From assembly GCA_964200075.2 (NCBI GenBank), contig CAXNAA020000087.1:1-29146 (forward strand): DNA of 29,146 bases, given 5' to 3'. This stretch comes from Sphacelaria rigidula. Lineage: Eukaryota > Phaeophyceae > Sphacelariales. Below the pieces are notes generated by a model that worked only from the letters and a program-made list of their open reading frames with translations, was not told the DNA's origin and made no database searches. Shown here in pieces: positions 1 to 13,100 of this stretch. A program made the translations under genes and the position numbers. How positions within the stretch are numbered: position 1 is the first letter of the stretch; each line of letters starts with the position of its first letter.

Positions 1-3000
1 CATGCCCCCCCCCCCCGTCTTGTAGGACCACCCATTGCACGGAGACAAGAAAAAATGATCGCGGGTGAAAAAGTTATCTACACGAGATCTACGCACATTT
101 CTTTGGGGTTATGATTCTACGTTCTCGGGGCCCGCGAACCTGGGGAGCGAAGTGGAAATAAAGCCCAGATATTGATTCGCACGGTAGGAGTCAGTTACAC
201 TACAAGTGCGTAATTTTCATACGAACCGTTATTTCTCCGACCCCTGGATGGTTTTCTTGAAGGGCCTGCTGCGTGGGTCATAAGATGTGCTGCACTGTAC
301 GGTACTTTTTGTCCTCAAGAGAGTTCCTTTCACCGGCTTTCACATACCGTGTATACATGCGGTAGCATCGGTCCGCAGCACAACACTGTGCTGGCTGTAG
401 AACAGGGGACATGAGGTAACACCAACGGTGAATGTTTTGTTTTTCCCCTCACACTTTGAACCCCCCTCCCCTTCCTCGGGATGAGTCCGTGGTCTCGAGG
501 GATCAACCCATCACTCCCCCGGTATGCGCCTTTCATTTTGGTCTCGCGGATTGGGTCAGCATTCCCCCACCGCGTCAACCCGCGTCACACAAATCTAGTC
601 GACTACTTTGTTTACCCACGTTCTCACGTTTTCCACGGTGGAAATCATACATTACGAAGAAGGACCCCAACGCATTGGTGATCGAACCCCCGTTCCTCCA
701 CCCAAAAGGCGACAGTCCGACGACCATTACACCACCGGGGCGCGGCGGCACCACGCACCGGGAAAATGAAGAACCGAGGGAAGTGCTGTTCCCAAGGGCA
801 CACGGATGCCAAAACTAGCTTCTCTTTGTTGCGCACTCTTGCTGGAGAACCGTAACCACCCCGGACAGGCTCCCGCCCTTCCTAGTCTGGGTCCGATCCA
901 GAATGAAGGGGAACCCTAGAACAACGCCATGATATCCCACCCAAGGAAAGTGGCTGCCTTGAGGAGGCGAAATCGCGATGTATATCAACATGACCAAAGC
1001 AGAGCACACTGAGCAGCTGGGAGCTCCCATGATTGGGGTCGTCTTCTTCTTTGTCGCCCATATGAGGACCTCAATGCAGTCTGAGGTCAGCATCATGCGC
1101 AGTATGACCAATTTCTTCGTGACTGTTCGGGGCTGTTTTTTTGGTGGGGGGAAGCCTGTCGCAGCAGCACTCGACCCGAAACCGGAGAAGTTTCCGTGAA
1201 GCGTAACCCATTTGCGGAGGAACTCCTCGTCACGGTACAAAACGGGTACCTTATGCCTTGTACCCTATTGGGACTCTGCCAAGCGAATGCTTTATTCGTC
1301 TCCGTGGGCGTGGTACTCTTGACGTGGTGTGTGTGGTATGTTCGTGTGGCGATAACCTCTCAAACAACAGCACTGCCAGGCGGTAGCCTCCACACCAATC
1401 GCAATTGAATACTCACCACATTTCACACGACTTTCCATGATTGTTGCATCATTTTCGGGCATTGGTCAGTTATAACCTCATCGTGAAAACCATGTGTTGT
1501 TGCATTATTGATCATTCGAAACGTTAGCCACCCCATGGACCCGCAGTGGGCAGTACAGTCACATCTCGGTCACCTCCTCAGCACCGGGGGCCAGTCGCAG
1601 TCGTAGTAGGTCGTTCACTGTGCGCAGCACAAAAGCACAACAGCACTGAACGCACAATCATCGGCCAGAGACACATGAAGAGGCATGCACACGGGTCGAT
1701 TACTTCTTTACCCCCCTACCCCCACAATTTCCAAGCACATTCGCTGTTGCCCTCGTCAGTCGGTTCCCCAGAAACACAACACAGTCATCAGCAACCTGAC
1801 ATCTAACTAAATAAAAACGTGGCAAACAACTCCTAGGCTAATATGTTCCGAGACAACATTTTGGGGACACCTATCCGTCTACTTACCCATTTCAGACGAT
1901 CTCTTACACAATTCAAAGCGCCCGCGACTTCGCCCCCAAGACCCTCTCAAACACAGGAAGAAAAAAAAAAAAGTTGTGGTGAATGTTCTTGGTCACAACC
2001 TTGATGAATACCCACACGAGAAATCAAATGGCAACGACATCGTCATACTCAGGGACTGGTAAAAAGGAGACTTGTCGGCTGCGCTCTACTTTTAGCAGAA
2101 TATCTGTCGCTAATCATGCTCGGGGAAAGCGCATCCCAAACGCCGTAAAAAGCCATCGTGCTGGTGGAATGAATAAAAGGGTCGTGAAGATAATCACTAC
2201 GCGCAATAGGTAGGTAGACCGCGGGCATGCAGCTTGTTCCAGCGGCTCGAAGAACCCTGGGACATACATATAACCGTCGCCGGCTCTCTTCGCCTCTTTT
2301 CTCCACCGTGCACAGAAACCATCCGAACGATGATCGATGTTCCTAACGAAAATGCAAAAGGGACTAAACAAACCTAATATTCCGATGCCCTCACAGGTTA
2401 TTAGCTTTTGTCTGACGCGTTCCGCCAAGTAAACGATGCTTCAGTAACACCGTATCGTTGTAATCGACAGTAGGAGAGGGGGGGGGGGGTGGCGTGAAAT
2501 TCGCCCTCAACACACAACAGTGCTTCACAAATATACAGATCAAAATTGACCAAAAATCTTTGTAGTCGCAGCATACGTCAGTTGACCGTGTGTGGAAATG
2601 AATCCCCCTCGGGAGGCGTTCTAATCCTAGAGCAGTCGGGTGAGGTCCTGAAACAAGAGGCACACTTCCAGAGCCATCATCTGCAACAAGAAAGAAAAAA
2701 AAGCCAGATAACTGAGAGACGGGAACGCGTGTCGACTTCAAGAGCCAGTTTGTGGCCGTTATCACCAATGACTAAAATAGCCTGCAGATGCATCTCGCCC
2801 GAAGCATGAACTGAGGGAAGCGCTTGTGCTTCAGCAACTAGTACACTGCGCCGTATCAACTCCACAGGATGAAATCGTGTGTTCAACAACAGCAGCTACT
2901 TGAGTAAACTCATAGACGGTCTAGTATTTGCTACAGGGGACAGGAATAGTAGCATAGCACTTGAGCCGGAGAAAAACAAAAATAATCGGTTTTTATTTCC

Positions 3001-3490
3001 ATCATCATGTGCTTGGAGGAGACAAAACAACACCCCTCCCCCCCAAAAAATCGCAACACTCGACTCGGCGCCACAGTACACACCTGTGTGCCTGCCACTC
3101 GCATCTAGTCAACAGGAAACAAAACGAAAACGAGAAACAATTCCTCGTGTCCGTTGCATCGTGCAATACTTCTGTTCATGCTTCGAAAGGCACAGCCATC
3201 ATCAACACAGTACACCAAGCACTACGCTTAAGCCCGACCAACAAGTAGCACGACATGGTAAACGACAGCCATCCTATACGCCCACCTAGCGTTGACGGTG
3301 AGCACAGCAGCATCACGTTGGGGACACATACGTCGATACTCTCCCCCGCTAGTTTAGTGGTTCCGTCCCATACAGTCCGCATTCGTGTCTCAAGATACCG
3401 TTCAGGCGTTTCAACGGACAAAAATAAATCTCCCCCCATCTGTAGCCGGTACTCCGCTGCTGAATTTGCTGGGCCTGTGGAGATATGTCA
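1..3490. other. Left flank with no supportable gene
   Basis: Several open frames of 60-140 codons occur on both strands, including 815-1240 minus and 2114-2428 minus. None shows a recognisable domain, plausible exon boundaries or a consistent frame. Homopolymer runs (C at 6-16, G at 2478-2489) and short A-rich tracts are present. It presumably contains the 3' untranslated and downstream region of the desaturase gene. I could not place a polyadenylation site with confidence. Confidence 0.5.
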
Positions 3491-3520
3491 TCAGCCCATG
3501 TGGACCTCAGCCGGAATGCC
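3491..3520 (-). CDS. Desaturase exon 12: terminal micro-exon with stop
   Basis: Only ten codons, GIPAEVHMG and TGA, lie behind a strong pyrimidine tract and the acceptor AATCTGCAG|, in phase 0 with exon 11. I chose it because the tail HLKNMGQQ-GIPAEVHMG has the length and character expected for the end of these enzymes, and the frame fits. It is inferred from splice signals alone, so it is less certain than the motif-bearing exons. Confidence 0.75.
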   Translation of the reverse strand, partial: GIPAEVHMG

Positions 3521-4099
3521 CTGCAGATTGTTGGACGAATGCATACACACACAAAAAACGGAAAAAATGTAGAACACAGCAGGAGGAGAATTCCCACGAG
3601 GGCATAGACAGACGTGGAAATGAACGATAAGCGTAGCCATGCACAGGGAATCGACATCGTCAAGCACCACAAAACCAACAAACACCGTAGTATACGAACG
3701 GTAGGGACGCGATGGAAAATGACCATCACCATCAGTACGCAACTGCAATTCTTATTTCATTCCACTTCTCAGGTGCTGCAAAGGTGTACGGAAAATGACA
3801 GAAGAAAAGAAAGAGTACAGTTCATACGTACAAACGGAGCGATGGGGAAAAGGACGAAAACACGCTGTACATACAACATAGTAGACTGTAAACACGAACC
3901 TGCTGCCCCATGTTCTTGAGGTGCCTGATATGCGCACTCATGGCCTCCCAGAAAGTGTCCAGGTGTATGTAGTTCACCCCGTACTTCTTGCAGACTTCCT
4001 TGATAATCGGCGCAATAGCCGGGTAGTGGTACTGTTGTAGTGTTTTAGCACCATACAATACATCATGCCGTCGCCCGAGTTAGCGCGCGCGCACAACAC

Positions 4100-4130
<31 letters not shown>

Positions 4131-7100
4131 CGGGGAGCGAGTGGACACAAAGCAGCGTTGAGGTCTATGCTTGCGCTCATCATGTGGCGGTTCAATCTTT
4201 CATCCCGTCATCATCCATGATCCGATCTTTTCTTTTTCGGCTCTTGTTACCGTTGCTCAGTTTCCTCGGTTGTTCCCTCTCTTGGGCATTTCAGTTTTAC
4301 AACGTCCCGTCCTACCGAGACTCAAGGACATTCTCCGAGAGCGATCTCGTGGCCATCTAGTGGACACCCGAGGAATATTCCTCCTGGCTTCAAGTTTTCA
4401 ATAATGGGAACCAAGGTTCTTGGACACAAACATACGGCATGTTGGATTCGCATGAGTGATTCAAGCTTTGAAATAGACCAACTCTTGAAAAGCGGGGAGC
4501 GTACTCATTTGTTGCTTGCCTTATTAACCGTCGTTTGCCTATTGACCACGCATCTCCTTCGAGACAGAGCACCGTTCCTACTCCTGATAGAGACAGACAC
4601 CTCCAACATTCGGGTGTTCATTACGTTTCTTCCATACATCACACAATTCCACCCCACATATCTTATTTTTTCGCCGCCTGTGGCCAATTAAAAAAAATAA
4701 GATACGTGTTTTCGCTACCTGCAATGTATCAAACGGTTTCATGTCATCTGCGTTTCATTTCCCACATTCCTCCGGTCAAACACGTCCCATTACTTTTTGT
4801 ACAGTTCACATTCTGCCACTATATGAGTCCTACTCTCTACTGCTTTGCCACAGGGGGAGGGGAGGGGGGGCAAACGTCGGTCACGATCGGGTCGTGAGGT
4901 CCATGTCCACGGTTGATCGAGAGATTTTCTTCGTAGCGTCATTGGCAAAGCGGATCGGTGATCGCGCCCTTCGCTGAAGCCTCAAAATATGCAGAAAACA
5001 AAATATGTGCCTACGGGGAGAAGGGTGAGTGGGTGAGTCGGTGAAGACATTACCCGATGCATCATACCCGCCGGTCACTTGTCGACACACGGGTAACTAC
5101 GACACAGGACCATCGCAGTAGGGCGAAGACGAGAAAGGTTCCCCCTACCCATTTGCCTCATGCTTCGGTCAATACTGACCTGGCTGACCCCGGGAAACAG
5201 GTGGTGGGTGACCTGATAGTTAAGGGCTCCCGAGAGGAACGCCACCATGCTGTTGTCATGGCAGTAGTCCACGCAGCTTTTCACCTGACATGACGCGAAT
5301 ATGAACAAAATGAAGAGGGATGACTGACTGGGGAGGAAAGCAGGCTGAAACGGCCGACAAGACCTAGCAGATACGCAAAACAAACAAATATCCAGAATTA
5401 CGCAAGAGTGCTCTGCATAACGACCCGGCTCATTTAGGCCCTTTGGTCAACGCTACATTCCTGAAACTCGCTATTAATAGGGTAGAGTTGAGCGTATGAG
5501 TTCGGTAGCATACGATGCTTCCAAGGTTGTGTTCTATAGGGTACGGGTATGCTCCGTGGGTTATGAAACTTCAAACAGAACATAAAGAACTGCCGGGTAC
5601 CGCCATGTAAATCTGACAGAACTTACGGAACATGTCGGGAACGGCATTGAGGTTGTACACAAACCCTCACCCGAAACCGGGTATCTCTGCAAGGGTATAC
5701 CCGTGCCCCGGCATGGGAGGCTTGTATAACTCACAGAACGGTCGGTTACGGGTAATAACGGGTAAAAATCTCGGGAATTAAAAAAAATCGCACCCTACAG
5801 AAGCACAACCTCGTGTAATTCCTTCTGCTGAAGAGTACAGTATCTGGATCTGGGTCGTTGGAAACGTGAAGACATGAGTAGGAAGGAGGAATTACTTCAC
5901 GATAGTGGATGAGGTGCTAGAGTGCTGATGGTCATCATCCAATCCGCGGTACGAAAATACCAGGTATGTACCGGAGAAGAGCCGGAGTAATCCCTTCCTC
6001 GCTACTTTCTAATGATCTAATACACCGAACTATTTCATGTCACCTTTATATACTTCCCACATTTCCCCATTAAACACGTCCCGCTGCTCCTTATATAGTT
6101 CACAATCTGTCACTATATCTTATACTCTCCGTTGCTTTTCCACAGGGGCAATTCTGTGCATCTATTTCCTCTAATCGACTACTGGTATACCTCTTCGTAG
6201 TCCCGAAGGGGGAGGGGTGGTAGTCCTTCAGGGGGACCTCACCCCCATACACATACGTGTTCCGCTGTCACCACTACTGTTCGTGGAAAGTATTTTGTGC
6301 GAACATGAAAAGCACCGACAAGAGTGCTGACCTACTTACTCAGCGATACAATTCATCTCGCCATCAACCGTTTGCGTTGAGCTCACGAGTGTAAAGAGGC
6401 TTCCTGCTGACTCCGCGATAGGACCAGAAGATGAAATGTCGATACAATTCCGCCGTACCCGGATCAGTATCCGTAGCTTTTTATTTTTTGTAGGACCACC
6501 GCTACTTACGGTATATACCTCAAGAGACAAATGAGCCCTTTGACGACCCGCAACTCGAAAAAAGGAGAGAAAAGACGGCATAAAAGGATTTTAATTTTTG
6601 AATAAATCAAATACCTGCGACACGGCCCACTCGTCTTCAATCATGTCCTTGGGCTCCGCCCCGAGAGGGTAGTCACACTCCGTCGAAACGTGCGACACCT
6701 GCAGTGGGAACAAAAATGCCAACATATCACACACGTTAGTAGGTCTTTGGTTGTGAGCGCTGGTTGCCGCCTGGATATTTGTTTCAAGCTTTGCCGAATC
6801 TCTGTCCAGAACACGGGTATTCCTGTCATGCCAGGAGGCTAGACAATTCCTTGGGGTTAGCAAAGCAAATCACGACAGGGGATTGATTTCTTCGTTTCCT
6901 CGTTACTACAGGAAAAAAGAGAAGGATGAATAAACGTCCACACGCCCTGTACAGCTGTTGCACCCAAAATCTGTTTCTGGTCGTAAAAAAAACGTGATAT
7001 TGCGAGGAGAGAAACATGAGGACGACGAGAGTTGACGGGGTGCACTAGTGCTGACCCAATCAATCATTGGCAGTGAGATGTAATGGCCATTGAAGGGGGG

Positions 7101-10100
7101 GGAAATGGCTCGATTTCTCGAGACTACACTACAAGATGGCCCCGTCACTGGAGGAGAAGAAATAATGAGACCCTAGATTTTTTGCTGTCCAAGAGTTGGG
7201 ACCTGAAATCTTGAGGAGAGGTGTAAGTCGATAATCTCGAGGCCATCATTTAAGTCGGAAGTCTCTCAGTTCCCGGAGCTAGGTTCATTTGACTGCACAT
7301 ACAAGATGAAGAAAAAGATTCGCCCTGACACCGAAATTTTTAAAAAATAATAATCGTACAGCCCCGGAGGCTCAGTTGGTAACCTCGAAACCTTGTGACG
7401 GTTGGGTCGTGGGTTCAAATCTCGGAGCGATCTGGGAGTTTTTCTCATATCATGCTCAACAGTGCAGAGCGACCGTGTCGTAGGTACGCCAAATTCGACT
7501 CAACGGTCGACAAGGGAATGGGACTGCTAAACTCCTCTCGCAATGAAAAGGAAAGGCAAGCACCGCAGAAGGCAGGTGGGGTGCTAAAAGCAAACAAACA
7601 AACAAAAAAGCTCCAGTGTTGACTTTCCTCCTGTGTGACCCCGGCTGGTGCGCCCACATATACCGAAAGGTGTAGACCGGCGTCCAGAATAGATGGGACG
7701 AAAACACACAATAAAAAAGTAAAGAAACAAAAATACTGTAAGGGTGACTTTAACCCTTACATGGCAAGAGTAATCCATCGGATCATGCGTACTTTGTAGA
7801 GGTGAAATTGATGCCGGTTCAAGACAAGACCTACTCTCGCCGTCAAATGGTTCAACTCATCGATTTTGCACTTCTCCAATATTAGGCCCTGATTCTCAAG
7901 ACGTCGAGCGAAAAATCGGAATCGAAGATATTCCAAGGGCGTGGGAATCCCATAAATTGTAGGACATTCATCGTTCGACGGTACCATCTCCGCCCTTGAT
8001 ATCAGCTACACGACCACAATTTCCAGCGCAGCAATTGAGTGATGAAAGTGCCAGGATAGCCGATCAGAGCATATCGTGCACTCCGAGTTTGCTATATCGT
8101 TGCAGGGAATCTACTTGTCTTGCATTGCGCGCCGGAGATACTGTCTTGTTGTGTCGGGTAGTGGGACCAACCTGCACGGACTTATCCCTAGAAGGGGCGG
8201 GGGGATGTACTCATGATCATGCATGCCAAGGGGCGGGGGGTTCACTCATGATCTTGATTGCCGTAGTCATATAACCGTTGACCTCGCAAGGCCAGAGCAC
8301 GCCGGGTTTTCGCTGGACCAGGTTTGCACTCAATCATCAAGCACGAAGCGCCGTGATGTGTTCGGCGAGTTGAATGAGGGGTGAGCTGCATCCTGCTAAG
8401 ATTGTTGGACCTGAAGCGTACTAATTTCAGTGTCTTGCATGCGAATGGCAGCCTCGAATGAGCTGCTTCATTTCCTGGTATCGCCACTTTCAGAGACAGC
8501 CACGAATTACACTGCTTCATGGGTGACCCTCACTATTCAAACACCATGTAGCCTGGGGGAAGGGGGAGGGGGAAATATGACGGAAATCTACCCTTGGCGT
8601 ACCTGGAAGTTGAAGGCCAGGTACCATCCCGTGAACCACTCGGAGATGACGAACAGAGTAACAAACAGAGCAGGCGTCCCGACGCCCTCGAAAAATAAGA
8701 AAGGACTGGCTAGCCTCCACGCCGCCCAGAACACCTTAGCTGTCCACCTATGCCACGACGTGAGACCGGACGGAAGACGTACCCGGCAAAATCAGCCGAA
8801 AATCAAGGGATACACAACAAAATGAACAGCCGAACACGGGGAAAATTTGAATTGAGGCAGTATTTCATCAGTCAACATTTTTGGTGCGAGGAATCATGCG
8901 ATAGCCAGTTTCCAATCAGCTGTTTCGGCTGCGATGTATTGTGCAATTGTCATTTTCCAATCAAATATCTCGGCTGCGTTGTATCGAGCAGAGAGTCGTT
9001 TTGAACTCAGCCCTTTTGGATGCGACGAATCGTGCAACAGTCATTTCTAATCAACTCTCTTGTTTGCGTTGTATCCCACAACGAGTCATTTTCCAATCAA
9101 CCAATGTCTGTAGATACAAACGCCGATCCAGGCGCTTCTGGCTTTATTTCAAACACCCAAACTTCCTAGCACAGAAGGTGCCAGACATGACTGCAGACAA
9201 GGGTTCAACCCCTGGACCACACGAAGAGTTTGTAATGCCGACTACATAGGAGCAGTAGCACGCAGTACTTCACGCACAGAATGGCTCATGAACATAACAT
9301 GATTTTCAAATAAACTTTGAGCGTGACTGATGACGGCTACTTTTTCCAGTCTGCCATCATATGTGAAGGTGAAGGTGAAAACAAAACGAAAGAGTGAATT
9401 GAAACGAGTCGTGCTTACGCGTCCATCTCGGAAATTTACGTTTTTGAACGAATTTGACACCAACCCAAAGGCATACGCAAACCCTCGGGCAAAGGAGGGG
9501 GGGGATAAAAACGGTCGTCTGGGTAAAGGGTGCGTTGGTAGACCTCAAAACGGTGCCGAAGTGAGCAAAAACGTGTCAGGGGCAAGCTGGGAGCACTTAG
9601 GACCGTTCACCTCCACTACAGATCCGAAAACCGGCGTTCCCTCTAAAATCAAGTGATCGACCATTTTGACGACGAAAAATAAAGAGGCTCTACTGCTTGA
9701 AACAAAAAAAAAAGTGCTGAGAAATTGAGAACGTTTGCTGTGTCTCACGTGGGAGAGAGGGGGGAAGGGGAGAAGGTTCACATGGGCAGTAGTTTTTCCA
9801 AGTCCTTCATCTCTTTTGCAAACACTCACATTTCCGTCCATCGGTAGTACGAAATCGGGTTGACCCGCACTGGCCCGTTGGTTTTTCCGAAGAACGTATC
9901 CGTCAAGTCTTGGATGCGGAACTGGAAAAAGAGAGATTTTTTTTTAATATTATTATTATTAAAAAAAACGAGAAGTGAAGAAAAGGTAACGAAGACAAAG
10001 GAAAAAAAAAAAGGCGACAGAAAATAAACAGGAGAAGCATCAGGGGAGCACGCGAAACCGAATATACCATCTCAATATGATTGATCTTGGATATGTACAC

Positions 10101-13100
10101 ATTGCTGTACAAAAGATTTACTTGAACGAGAAAAGAACGTACCATTCTTGGCAGGAAACCAAAACCTACATACATTGGAATACGCAACATGCGAATACCA
10201 ACGAACGGAAAATCATGACACAGTACCGTAAGATCATGAAAATTGAATCATCTCCAACATTTCTTTACGTTACATTATTATATTAAAAAAAGACTCCAAA
10301 ATTCTTCACCTTGAGGCCGAGAATCCCGTACAGAGGGGGAAGGTATAGATGCTGGTACCGGTACACAGAAGACCACTTCTGCCTCGAAACCAGTCGTCGG
10401 GGGTCCCCCTCGTCGGCTACCGGTAAATCAGGGTCCGCGCCATACACGTTGGTGTAGATGTGGTGCCCCACAACGTGCTGCACACGAAAGACAGCGCACG
10501 TGTTCAACAAACGCGGCAACGACGTAACAACTTCAGTGAGAGCCAAGGCACCGGAATGAAAACACTAAAATTAACCGTGTAAGACATTCCAGAGGTATTG
10601 CATTATTTGTACGTACCACCAGGATGATGAAACGAATGTCCTGTGCAGTAAGTATATGCATGGCTTTCAACACCCGCAGCCACCACTGCTTTGCATTCAA
10701 AAGGCACAACAGCTCAAGCTGGTTTCTGCACAATGGGGAAGTCCTTTTCTGAGTTTACTCTCAAATGTCTGTTCTACCTTTTCTGTTTATCATTTTCTTC
10801 TCTAGCCGTCGGGTACGTCTCTCATGTGACGACGGCTGGATCATGACTCCTGGGGGATCAGTTGAAGTGCGACAATCAATTCATCAATTCATTCACGGCA
10901 AAGGTATGAGAGCTAGTATTATGAAGTGATGTAAGCAGTTCTTTACACTACAGTGCAACAGTAGTAGGCTGGTTCACGATCATCACCCAAAATTATTTCA
11001 TCAGTAAATGACATTCGCAATACTCACTCAGTAGCATACTGACCGCCATGCACAGCTGAAGAACGTGACATAGCCGGATTTGTGTTCAAGGCCATAATGG
11101 TAGCGCCAAGGGCGAAAAGGTACCTCACCGAATCAGCGCTCTTAGGATTATGGACAGATCGAAAATACGGAGTCCAAGCCCAAGTTTCACCCACTTCGCA
11201 CATACTTCATATCGTAGTAATCACCATCACCTCGAAAATCCAACGGAAAGGAAACATTTGAAAACGGTTACTACGGGTTCGCAGTGTACCCGAAACAATG
11301 ATGTTTCGATGGTCTAGGGTTTCGGCGTCGTCTACTTTCCACTCATGATACGCAGGAAAGACCCAGGGAGCCTCGTGACGGTTTCCCTCATATCTGTTGT
11401 AGAAAAGCTCAGATCGCTCACAAACTTGGCAGTTTCGGAGGTATTGATGCTCCAAGTGGAAAAATTAATTCTCGACAATATTTCAAAGTTCCTCCGTTCT
11501 CAACCGGCGTCCGGGGGTCCCAGTACAAAGACCCCCCCGGAAGGCGGTACAGAATGTCTAAAAACAAAAAAAGAAGAGAATGATGCGTCGTCCCGGGATA
11601 GTCCAAGGAACACATGTACAGAGTTTGGTCCAGAAACTTGACAACCTCACACACGTTGAACTACCCCCAAAAGACGTTTTCACACTAAAACCAAGTAGTT
11701 AGGAGTTTGCACGTTTGAAGCTCACGTCCTCGCCAACACCGGAGGTAGGTACTCGTAGGGGGGAGGGACTTACTTGACCACCCCCGTCCTCTACGGGATC
11801 GATTTGGACCCTACCTACTATGGTTCTGTGCCTAACCCTCATCTCTCATCGTATGAGGAGGGACGGGAAGGGGGGAGGAAGTTGTGGATGCTGGGAAGAA
11901 AAAAAAAAGGCATCTTTGTGTAATATGTGGACAACAATATCCCTCCCTGACCTGATAGTGCCAGGATGTCAAGTTGGCACCCGCGAAGAAGTCCATAAAC
12001 AAGCGCCCTGCCGTGGAGTGCCATGCCTGAGTCCGCCCGAACGCCGTGTGGGAGCAGTCGTGCATCACGTGCAGCAGGGGGAGAGCCTGCCGTAAGAAAA
12101 AAAAAAGAGATGGAGAGATATATGTAGACAGGAGGAGACAGCAACAGGATCACACAAACGCAGGCGTTGACGGAGACACAGTCGCAGAAACAGAGAGACA
12201 GAGAGGGCGGGGTATTGAGGTCCATATAAGAGAACCAGAGACATATGGAGCCAGATGACGAAGCCAGAGACAGCCCAGAGCTGATGCGGCAAAGAAAGAG
12301 CGAGCGACAGAGGAGGCGAAAAAGAGAAGAAGGCTCTCCTAATTAATGTAAAAATACATACTACGATACTACGATCGTACACCATTTTTTTCTTGGCATT
12401 ATTTCTCGCGTACCCCCCCCCCCCGAAAGTCAGGTCTCCGGACACTGCTCCAGAGAAAAGATGAGCGGCGGTTCGGTTTTGTTGGAAACTTCGCGTTGAA
12501 ATCATGGGCTGTACAATTCACATGCCTGTACAGGTGCATCGATGCCCGCGATGAAGGTTCAGGCCGACTAGCGGCCGTGAGTGACAGCAAGGCGAACAGT
12601 ACAGTGCTGGAAACTCGGGACATGATCACGAACAGGTGTTCACACACTCTTGCAAAAACATTCAAAGTACAGGAAGGATAATCGCAACATTAAACCATGA
12701 GTAAAAATATACTTCGAAGTAGAACATTAGGGTTTTGTCAACAGAGCATATTTGCCAGATTTTTTCCTCCTCTTTTCCCAAGAAATTGGATATTTTCCCG
12801 ACTTTTGTTTGACTTTTCCAAATATATAGCTGCTGCAAAGAAAAGGTCCCACGCAAGACCTCCACATAAATCTGTAGTCAGTCTTCGATTGACGAATTCC
12901 CTGATCAAGAAATCTACCCTCACTTTTTTCAAACATTTTCACCGGAAATATTCGTACTTTTGTAGAAGAAATAAAGAAGACTCGTAATTATCCCTCCTTT
13001 TTGGCCGATTGATTCGAGATGCCCCTTCTTTGTAACGTTTTTTTGTCAACATACAAGCATGTATATGTATATATAAATATATATGAATCGTGCGAGAGAG

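Noticed and set aside
815-1240. A 141-codon minus-strand frame
   Set aside because: No recognisable domain, no plausible exon ends, and an overlapping open frame on the other strand.
2114-2428. A 104-codon minus-strand frame with hydrophobic stretches, considered as a further desaturase exon
   Set aside because: The desaturase frame already closes in exon 12 and this frame has no family motif.
3822-3899. Read-through tail of exon 11 as the normal C-terminus
   Set aside because: The Cys/Ser/Phe-rich tail is unlike desaturase ends, and exon 12 offers an in-phase alternative with good splice signals.
7266-7448. Minus-strand frame reading RDLNPRPNRHKVSRLP, resembling peptides seen in many database entries
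   Set aside because: It is the complement of the tRNA-like head of the SINE; a similar frame appears at the second copy. Not a gene.
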